Positions 56,709 through 64,000 of a stretch of 64,000 nt of DNA are shown here, one piece after another. The translations under genes were made by a program, and so were the position numbers. Location: NCBI GenBank assembly GCA_020446425.1, contig JAGRES010000005.1:62001-126000 (forward strand), written 5' to 3'. The notes under the pieces were generated by a model that was not told the origin of the DNA, did no database searches, and saw only the letters and a program-made list of their open reading frames with translations. Each line of letters opens with the position of its first letter. The stretch's first letter is position 1. The DNA comes from Sphingobium sp. (GTDB taxonomy: Bacteria > Pseudomonadota > Alphaproteobacteria > Sphingomonadales > Sphingomonadaceae).

Positions 56709-58367
56709 ATGGTTTCACTTGTGTTGCGCAGCGGAGGCTGGTTCGTAGTCGCCTTGCTGGCTTTCCTGGCGCTGGCGTTCAGTGCCGACACCGGCTTCGC
56801 CATCCATATGGGCATCGTCATGCTCGCCGCGCTCATTACCATGTGGGTGACGATGAGCGGCGCGGACTATGGTTCTATCGCGCGCGGTATATTGCGCATG
56901 CCGGCGGACCAGAGCCGCTATGACGACGATCCGATCCGCTGGGGCGTTATCGCCATCATGTTCTGGGGTCTGGCCGGGTTCCTTGCCGGACTGTATATCG
57001 CGCTCCAGCTCGCCTTCCCCGTGCTCAACCTGGGGCTGGAGTGGACGACGTTCGGACGCCTGCGCCCGCTACATACCTCTGCCGTGATTTTCGCCTTTGG
57101 CGGCAACGCCCTGATCGCCACCAGCTTTTACGTTGTTCAGCGTACCTGTCGCGCGCGGCTGGCCTTCCCTGCACTCGCCCGGTTCGTGTTCTGGGGCTAC
57201 CAGCTCTTCATCGTGCTGGCGGCAACGGGCTATCTGCTGGGCATCACCGAAGCCAGGGAATATGCCGAGCCCGAATGGTATGTCGACCTGTGGCTCACGG
57301 TGGTGTGGGTTTCCTATCTCGCCGTATTCGTCGGCACGATCGTGAAGCGCAAGGAGCCGCATATCTATGTGGCGAACTGGTTCTTCCTCAGCTTCATCCT
57401 GACCGTGGCGATGCTTCACCTCGTCAACAACCTCTCCATGCCGGTCAGCCTGCTCGGTTCGAAAAGCTACGCAGCCTTCTCCGGCGTGCAGGATGCACTG
57501 ACTCAGTGGTGGTACGGCCATAATGCGGTCGGCTTCTTCCTGACCGCAGGCTTCCTCGGCATGATGTATTATTTCGTGCCCAAGCAGGCCGAGCGCCCAG
57601 TCTACAGCTATCGCCTGTCGATCATTCACTTCTGGTCGCTGATCTTCCTCTATATCTGGGCCGGACCGCACCATCTGCACTATACCGCCCTGCCCGACTG
57701 GGCACAGACCATGGGCATGGTGTTCTCGGTCATGCTGTGGATGCCCAGCTGGGGCGGTATGATCAACGGCCTGATGACGCTCAACGGCGCGTGGGACAAG
57801 ATCCGCACCGACCCGATCATCCGCATGATGGTGATGGCGCTGGCCTTCTATGGCATGAGCACCTTCGAAGGGCCAATGCTCTCGATCAAGGCGGTCAACA
57901 GCCTCAGCCACTATACGGACTGGACCGTCGGCCACGTCCATAGCGGCGCACTGGGCTGGAACGGCATGATCACCTTCGCCGCCGTCTATTACATGGCGCC
58001 GCGCCTTTGGAACCGCCAGCGCCTCTACAGCCTGCGCATGGTCAACTGGCACTTCTGGCTCTCGACCGTGGGCATCGTGCTCTACGCCGCATCCATGTGG
58101 GTAGCAGGCATCATGCAGGGCCTGATGTGGCGCGAATATGGTGCGGACGGCTATCTCGTCTATTCCTTCGCGGAAGTCGTGAGCGCCATGTTCCCGATGT
58201 ATGTGATCCGTGCAGCAGGTGGCGTGCTCTATCTCAGTGGCGCGATCCTGATGGCCTACAATGTGTGGATGACCATCGCCGGGCACCTGCGCGAGGAAAA
58301 GCCGATGACCGAAACCCCCTATAATGAAGCCGCCGACCGTCCGCTGGTCGTGGCTCCGGCGGAGTAA
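56709..58367 (+). CDS. ccoN: cbb3-type cytochrome c oxidase subunit I
   Basis: A 552-residue protein with about 14 membrane helices, the catalytic subunit of the high-affinity oxygen reductase. Conserved His-bearing segments are present: [48 protein letters not shown] (CuB ligands) and [13 protein letters not shown] (haem ligands). The ATG at 56709 follows GGGGCAG. Confidence 0.97.
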   Translation: MVSLVLRSGGWFVVALLAFLALAFSADTGFAIHMGIVMLAALITMWVTMSGADYGSIARGILRMPADQSRYDDDPIRWGVIAIMFWGLAGFLAGLYIALQLAFPVLNLGLEWTTFGRLRPLHTSAVIFAFGGNALIATSFYVVQRTCRARLAFPALARFVFWGYQLFIVLAATGYLLGITEAREYAEPEWYVDLWLTVVWVSYLAVFVGTIVKRKEPHIYVANWFFLSFILTVAMLHLVNNLSMPVSLLGSKSYAAFSGVQDALTQWWYGHNAVGFFLTAGFLGMMYYFVPKQAERPVYSYRLSIIHFWSLIFLYIWAGPHHLHYTALPDWAQTMGMVFSVMLWMPSWGGMINGLMTLNGAWDKIRTDPIIRMMVMALAFYGMSTFEGPMLSIKAVNSLSHYTDWTVGHVHSGALGWNGMITFAAVYYMAPRLWNRQRLYSLRMVNWHFWLSTVGIVLYAASMWVAGIMQGLMWREYGADGYLVYSFAEVVSAMFPMYVIRAAGGVLYLSGAILMAYNVWMTIAGHLREEKPMTETPYNEAADRPLVVAPAE

Positions 58368-58372
58368 GCGCT

Positions 58373-59103
<731 letters not shown>

Positions 59104-59107
<4 letters not shown>

Positions 59108-59289
59108 TCGACTATCACCTCTTGCGTGAATTCGCCGATAGCTGGGGCCTGCTCTTCATGCTGCTGACCTTTCTGGTCCTGATCGGCTGGACCTTTCTTC
59201 CCGGCTCGCGTGAGCGCCATCACGACGCAGCCAATATGATCTTCGATGAGGCCAAGAGCCTCGATAAGGAGCGCGACAATGTCCAATAA
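59104..59289 (+). CDS. ccoQ: cbb3 oxidase small subunit
   Basis: A 61-residue protein with one membrane helix ([19 protein letters not shown]) followed by a charged tail ([15 protein letters not shown]). CcoQ stabilises the complex. Overlaps with both ccoO and ccoP show coupled translation. Confidence 0.92.
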
Positions 59290-60214
59290 CAAGCGCATCG
59301 ACCAGCCGACCGGCACCGAAACCGTTGGCCATGAATGGGACGGTATCGAGGAACTGAACACCCCGCTGCCGCGCTGGTGGCTGTGGACCTTCTATGCCAC
59401 AATCATTTTCTCGATCGGCTATTGCATCGTCTTTCCGTTCTGGCCCACCGCCAATGGCGCGCCAGGCGGCACGTCCGGCTGGTCCAGCCGCGACGAGCTG
59501 CAAAAGACGCTTGATGCTCGCGCAGAGGAATTGCAGCCCGTTCACACTGCATTGGCGACCACCGCCATCGGCAAATTGGAAGCACAGCCGGAGTTGATGC
59601 AGCAGGCCATTGCGGGCGGCGCGGCGGCATTCAAGGTGCACTGCGTACAGTGCCATGGATCGGGCGCATCGGGATCGAAAGGCTATCCGAACCTGAATGA
59701 CGACGACTGGCTGTGGGGGGGCGACCTTGCCACCATCGAGAAAACCATCATCGACGGTATTCGTCAGCCCAACCACCCGGAAACGCGTTTCTCGCAAATG
59801 CCGGCATTCGGTCGCGACGGCATATTGAGCGCGGCGCAGATCGAGGACGTTACATCGTTCGTGCGCCATATCGCAGGTCAGGAGGGCGCAAGTGCGGCAT
59901 CCCAGCGGGGGCAAGCGCTTTACGAAGCCAATTGCGCAGTCTGTCACGGCCCGGCAGGCAAGGGTGACCGCACCCAGGGCGCGCCGAACCTGACCGACGC
60001 GATCTGGCTCTATGGCGGCGACCGCGAAACCATCAAGCATACGATCACCAACAGCCGCTATGGCGTGATGCCCGCATGGGGCGAGCGCCTCGACAAGGCA
60101 ACGATCCGCATGCTGGCGGCCTATGTCCATTCGCTGGGCGGCGGCGAGGCCGCGCCCACACCTCAGCCCGTAGAGGCGGCAGACGCCAATGGAGGAGACA
60201 ATGTCGGAGGCTAA
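59279..60214 (+). CDS. ccoP: cbb3 oxidase dihaem cytochrome c subunit
   Basis: A 311-residue protein with an N-terminal helix (about 35-57) and two c-type haem motifs (CVQCH and CAVCH) in tandem cytochrome domains. It takes electrons from soluble or membrane cytochrome c and passes them to CcoO and CcoN. The ATG at 59279 overlaps ccoQ by 11 bases; the longer frame from 59246 is not used. Confidence 0.96.
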   Translation: MSNNKRIDQPTGTETVGHEWDGIEELNTPLPRWWLWTFYATIIFSIGYCIVFPFWPTANGAPGGTSGWSSRDELQKTLDARAEELQPVHTALATTAIGKLEAQPELMQQAIAGGAAAFKVHCVQCHGSGASGSKGYPNLNDDDWLWGGDLATIEKTIIDGIRQPNHPETRFSQMPAFGRDGILSAAQIEDVTSFVRHIAGQEGASAASQRGQALYEANCAVCHGPAGKGDRTQGAPNLTDAIWLYGGDRETIKHTITNSRYGVMPAWGERLDKATIRMLAAYVHSLGGGEAAPTPQPVEAADANGGDNVGG

Positions 60215-61655
60215 CCCCGACATCACAGACTCCCCATTGGGGCAGTACCAGAAGCGCAAGAGCGTCTTCCCCAAGGCGGTGGACGGAACATTCCGCCGCC
60301 TGAAATGGGCGATCATGATTGTCACCTTGGCGATCTATTACATCACGCCCTGGATACGCTGGGACCGGGGCCCCTATGCGCCGGACCAGGCCGTGCTGGT
60401 GGATATCGCCAATCGCCGCTTCTTTATGTTCGACATCGAAATCTGGCCGCATGAATTCTACTTCGTCGCCGGACTGCTGGTGATGGCGGGTATCGGCCTG
60501 TTTCTCGTCACATCCGCCGTGGGGCGCGCATGGTGCGGCTATGCCTGCCCGCAGACAGTCTGGACCGACCTGTTCCAGCATGTCGAGCGCTTCATCGACG
60601 GCGACCGCAACGCGCAGATCCGCCTGCAGAACGCATCATGGGGCCCGAAGAAAATCGCGCGGCGGCTGTTCAAATGGGGCGTCTGGCTGTTCATCGCCTT
60701 CTGGACCGGCGGCGCATGGATTATGTATTTCGCCGATGCGCCAACGCTCACCGTCGATTTCTGGACCGGGCAGGCCGCACCCGTCGCCTATATGACGGTA
60801 TTCGTGCTGACGATGACGACCTTCATCTTTGGCGGTTTCATGCGCGAGCAGGTATGCATCTACATGTGCCCGTGGCCGCGCATCCAGACGGCGATGATGG
60901 ATGAGAAGTCGCTGCTCGTCACCTATAAGCACTGGCGCGGCGAACCGCGCGGCAGCCTGAAACAGGCGCAGGCGCACCCGGGCACAATTGGCGACTGTAT
61001 CGACTGTAACCAGTGTGTCGCGGTGTGCCCCACCGGCATCGACATCCGTGAAGGGCCGCAAATCGGCTGCATCACCTGTGCGCTGTGCATCGACGCCTGC
61101 GACAAGGTGATGGCACAGGTTGACCGTCCGCGTGGCCTGATCGACTATATCACCTCCGAAGATGCGGAACAGGAACAGGCTGGCAAGCCCGCCACGCCGG
61201 TTCTCAAGACGCTGTTCCGGCCTCGTACCATCGCCTATTTCATGATATGGGCAGGTATCGGCCTTGCGCTGCTTTTTGCATTGGGCAGCCGCACGCGCCT
61301 CGACATCAGCGCGCAGCATGATCGCAATCCGCTGTTCGTCCGCATGTCCGATGGTTCCGTGCGCAACGCCTATACGGTCAAGCTGCGCAACATGGAGAGC
61401 CGCCCGCGCACTGTCACCGTGACGATGGACGGCGCACCGGACGCAAGCATGTGGCTGAGTGACAGCAGCCGGGATAAGGCAGCGCGGTCGTTTACAGCCG
61501 ATCTGACGCCCGATGCGGTCACCAAATTGCGCCTGTTCGTCGTCACACCAACCGGCGATGGCAGCAGGCAGGAGTTCGCCCTGACCGTTCAGGGCAATGA
61601 TGACGCCGAACCGAGCGACACTCACGAGTTGGTGCTCGAACGCGGAGGACAATGA
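60201..61655 (+). CDS. ccoG: CcoG/RdxA iron-sulfur assembly protein
   Basis: A 484-residue membrane protein with about five helices and two ferredoxin-type clusters (CIDCNQCVAVCPTG, CITCALCIDACDKV), plus WCGYACPQTVW and YMCPWPRIQ in membrane loops. CcoG reduces copper for cbb3 assembly in known systems. The ATG at 60201 has GGAGGAGA just in front; an earlier ATG at 60189 lies inside that site. Confidence 0.94.
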   Translation: MSEANPDITDSPLGQYQKRKSVFPKAVDGTFRRLKWAIMIVTLAIYYITPWIRWDRGPYAPDQAVLVDIANRRFFMFDIEIWPHEFYFVAGLLVMAGIGLFLVTSAVGRAWCGYACPQTVWTDLFQHVERFIDGDRNAQIRLQNASWGPKKIARRLFKWGVWLFIAFWTGGAWIMYFADAPTLTVDFWTGQAAPVAYMTVFVLTMTTFIFGGFMREQVCIYMCPWPRIQTAMMDEKSLLVTYKHWRGEPRGSLKQAQAHPGTIGDCIDCNQCVAVCPTGIDIREGPQIGCITCALCIDACDKVMAQVDRPRGLIDYITSEDAEQEQAGKPATPVLKTLFRPRTIAYFMIWAGIGLALLFALGSRTRLDISAQHDRNPLFVRMSDGSVRNAYTVKLRNMESRPRTVTVTMDGAPDASMWLSDSSRDKAARSFTADLTPDAVTKLRLFVVTPTGDGSRQEFALTVQGNDDAEPSDTHELVLERGGQ

Positions 61656-62134
61656 TGAGCCAGAATTCCGGCAGGAAAGCCAAACGCTTCACCGGCTATC
61701 ACGCCGCGGCCATATTGTGCGCCTTCTTCGCTGTGGTCATCGCCGTCAATATTGTCATGGCGCGTTTCGCCATCTCAACCTTTGGCGGCACCGTAGTCGA
61801 CAACAGCTATGTCGCCAGCCAGAAGTTCAACGGCTGGCTGGAAGAAGCGCGGCGCGAACAGGAAATGGGATGGCAGATCGGTGCGCCCGTGCGCGTGGAC
61901 GGCCATCTGACCGTCGTGGCGAAAGACGCCGCCGGGCAACCGCTTGCCGGTGCCGCCATGGAATTGCATGCCATCCATCCGCTGGGCCGCGCGCCGGAAC
62001 AGAAGCTGCAGCTCCGCGAAATCAGCTCCGGCCTGTATCGCAGCGAGAAAGCCCTGCCCGCTGGCCGGTGGAAGACCAAGGTGCAGATCCGCCGCGATGG
62101 CCGCGAGCTCGATCTGGCCTTCGACATTCAGTGA
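61652..62134 (+). CDS. ccoH: FixH/CcoH assembly protein
   Basis: A 160-residue protein with an N-terminal membrane helix (YHAAAILCAFFAVVIAVNIVMARF) and a beta-rich periplasmic domain (VDNSYVASQKFNGWLEEARRE) typical of FixH. It takes part in assembly of the oxidase. It overlaps ccoG as ATGA; a second ATG at 61655 is also possible. Confidence 0.92.
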   Translation: MMSQNSGRKAKRFTGYHAAAILCAFFAVVIAVNIVMARFAISTFGGTVVDNSYVASQKFNGWLEEARREQEMGWQIGAPVRVDGHLTVVAKDAAGQPLAGAAMELHAIHPLGRAPEQKLQLREISSGLYRSEKALPAGRWKTKVQIRRDGRELDLAFDIQ

Positions 62135-62135
62135 C

Positions 62136-64000
62136 ATGAACACGCAGACATCCCCCGCTCTGGATAGCGCGCAGCGGCTGGAAGACAGCCGCTTTGCCGT
62201 ACCGGGGATGCGCTGCGCAGGTTGCATAGCCAAGATTGAAAACGGCATCGGCGCCCTGTCCGGTGTTGCGGCGGCGCGAGTCAATTTCTCGGCCAAGCAG
62301 GTCGCAATCTCGCACGACCCGCGCCTCGATGATCGCGCACTGATCGCGGAAATCGTCAAGCTGGGTTTCGAGGCGCAGCCACTCAACACCAACCCGCTTG
62401 GCAGCGACCATGAGGAACGCAAGCGCCTGATCCGTGCGCTCGGCGTCGCCGCCTTCGGCATGATGAACATCATGCTGCTGTCGGTATCGGTCTGGTCCGG
62501 CGCGACGGGCATCACGCGCGAGCTGTTCCACTGGCTCTCGGCCATGATTGCGCTGCCGGTCGTCGCCTATTCCGGCCGCCCCTTCTTTTCCTCCGCCGCA
62601 ATGGCGCTGCGCTATATGCGCACCAATATGGACGTGCCGATCTCCATCGGCGTGCTGCTCGCCACCGGTATGAGCCTGTACGAAACGATCACGGGCGGCG
62701 CGCATGCCTATTTCGAAGGCGCAGTGATGCTGCTCTTCTTCCTGCTGGCGGGGCGCGTGCTCGACGCGATGATGCGGGACCGGGCGCGCTCCGGTATCGA
62801 AGCGCTGCTGCGACAACAGGCACCGGGCGCGATGGTGATGGGCGCGGACGGCACAACGCAATGGGTGAAGGCCAGCGAGCTCAAACCCGGCGATCGCATG
62901 CTGGTGGCCGCCGGGGAAAATATGGCCGCCGACGGCATTGTCGAGAACGGCGTGAGCCAGTGCGACCTCTCGCTCATCAGCGGCGAAAGCGCCCCGCAGA
63001 AATGTGGCGTCGGCGACACCGTGCTCGCTGGCGCAGTCAATCTGGCCTCACCACTCACGGTGCGCGTCACCGCCGCCGGGCCAGATACGATCATCGCCGA
63101 TATCGCCCGCCTGATGGACGAAGCAGGCCAGTCGCGCAGCCGTTATGTCCGCGTCGCCGACCGCGCCGCGCGGCTTTATGCACCTGCCGTCCACAGCCTG
63201 TCCGCCATCGCTTTCATCGGATGGATGATCGCGGGCGCAGGCTGGCACCACTCGCTCACCATCGCCATCGCGGTGCTGATCATCACCTGCCCCTGCGCAC
63301 TTGGTCTCGCCGTTCCGGTATCGCAGGTCGTGGCGGCGGGCGCGCTGATGAAGCGCGGTATATTGGTGAAGGACGGCAGCGCGCTGGAGCGGTTTGCGCA
63401 GATCGACCGCGCCCTGTTCGACAAAACCGGCACGCTCACCTTAGGGCGTATGACGCCGCTTAACATTGATGCATTGAGCGCCGAGCAGGCTTCCGTCGCG
63501 CTGGCTCTTTCCCAGACCAGCCGACATCCGATTTCGCAGGCATTGCACAAGGCGTTAAGCGCAACGGGCGTGGCTCCGGCCATGTTAGAGTCGGTGACCG
63601 AAGAACAGGGTCAGGGCATAAGCGCTGTCTGGCAGGGCACCCCTGTTTCGCTACGCCGTCCCCCTGCCGATGCCGGGAAAGGCCATGCCGCTGCCACCCG
63701 CCTCACCCTTGGGGATGCGCATATCAACATCGCGCTGGACGACGCGCTGCGGCCCGATGCACAGACGGCCATCGCCGAGCTGTCGAACATGCAGATCGCC
63801 GCCTCGATCATTTCCGGCGACAGGCCTCAGGCGGTTGAAACAATCGGCCAGCAATTGGGCATTCCAGCGCGCGCGCAGGCACTGCCGCAAGACAAGATCG
63901 CCGCGATACAGGCGCTGCAGCTAGAGGGGCACTCCGTGCTCATGGTCGGCGATGGCCTCAACGATGGCCCCGCGCTGGCGGCTGCGACCGCATCCATGGC
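62136..64000 (+). CDS. ccoI: Copper-transporting P1B-ATPase CcoI/FixI, 3' end cut by window
   Basis: The frame runs from the ATG at 62136 to the right edge without a stop, giving 621 residues. It has an N-terminal HMA site (GMRCAGCIAKIE, Cys 27 and 30), membrane helices, the transport motif CPC (385-387), phosphorylation motif DKTGT (Asp 429) and GDGLNDGPAL. CcoI supplies copper to the CuB site of the cbb3 oxidase. It starts two bases after ccoH. About 80-100 residues should lie outside the window. Confidence 0.95.
   Translation, partial: MNTQTSPALDSAQRLEDSRFAVPGMRCAGCIAKIENGIGALSGVAAARVNFSAKQVAISHDPRLDDRALIAEIVKLGFEAQPLNTNPLGSDHEERKRLIRALGVAAFGMMNIMLLSVSVWSGATGITRELFHWLSAMIALPVVAYSGRPFFSSAAMALRYMRTNMDVPISIGVLLATGMSLYETITGGAHAYFEGAVMLLFFLLAGRVLDAMMRDRARSGIEALLRQQAPGAMVMGADGTTQWVKASELKPGDRMLVAAGENMAADGIVENGVSQCDLSLISGESAPQKCGVGDTVLAGAVNLASPLTVRVTAAGPDTIIADIARLMDEAGQSRSRYVRVADRAARLYAPAVHSLSAIAFIGWMIAGAGWHHSLTIAIAVLIITCPCALGLAVPVSQVVAAGALMKRGILVKDGSALERFAQIDRALFDKTGTLTLGRMTPLNIDALSAEQASVALALSQTSRHPISQALHKALSATGVAPAMLESVTEEQGQGISAVWQGTPVSLRRPPADAGKGHAAATRLTLGDAHINIALDDALRPDAQTAIAELSNMQIAASIISGDRPQAVETIGQQLGIPARAQALPQDKIAAIQALQLEGHSVLMVGDGLNDGPALAAATASM

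Overview
The window is a 64 kb piece of a GC-rich alphaproteobacterial chromosome, most likely from the order Sphingomonadales. The case rests on the PhyR-NepR-EcfG general stress locus with a PhyP-type kinase, the split-type PurL, the FnrL-controlled cbb3 oxidase operon, and the general look of the proteins. No species can be named from the sequence alone. There is no insertion sequence, prophage, CRISPR array or replication origin that I can see. One tRNA gene (Ser, GCT) is present. Both ends cut genes: a LOG-family gene on the left and the copper ATPase ccoI on the right.

Layout. 1-2.6 kb: LOG-family protein, membrane-anchored cytochrome c, pheA. 2.7 kb: tRNA-Ser. 2.9-7.1 kb: an iron-uptake operon (TonB-dependent receptor, small membrane protein, PepSY membrane protein) behind a Fur-box-like site. 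7.2-9.2 kb: acyl-CoA synthetase, two unusual bulged palindromes and a small membrane protein. 9.3-15 kb: five signalling genes (three histidine kinases, two lone receiver proteins) with no DNA-binding output among them and an island of about 14% GC in the middle. 15-16.2 kb: LhgO-like oxidase. 16.2-28 kb: a cell-surface glycan region with methyltransferases, two glycosyltransferases, a radical SAM/SPASM enzyme, and an operon of overlapping genes that should make a CDP-linked 6-deoxy, probably 3-C-methyl, sugar.

28-32 kb: the general stress response locus (ecfG, phyR, nepR, phyP) with two matching EcfG-type promoters. 32-40 kb: tgt and queA, the two enzymes of queuosine tRNA modification, in the same orientation but separated by about 6 kb that carries a DSF-type fatty acid signal synthase (RpfF family), a membrane GGDEF-EAL protein, a TPR regulator and a strongly structured non-coding stretch. 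40-45.6 kb: housekeeping genes (cyclophilin, coaD, polyprenyl synthase, xseB, an MliC-like lipoprotein, purL). 45.6-47 kb: one AT-rich orphan gene of unknown function, likely acquired. 47-55.7 kb: bioC-like, DUF418, Hpt, tusA-like, der, bamB, yfgM-like, panB, Rrf2 regulator, Spx/ArsC-like protein. 55.9-64 kb: fnrL followed by ccoN-O-Q-P-G-H-I, with a perfect FNR box in front of ccoN.

The most interesting parts are the signalling block between queA and tgt, the output-less phosphorelay cluster with its AT-rich gap, the radical SAM enzyme inside a glycan operon, and the bulged palindromes that begin at the stop codon of the gene before them. No region looks like a wholly unknown multi-gene system with certainty.
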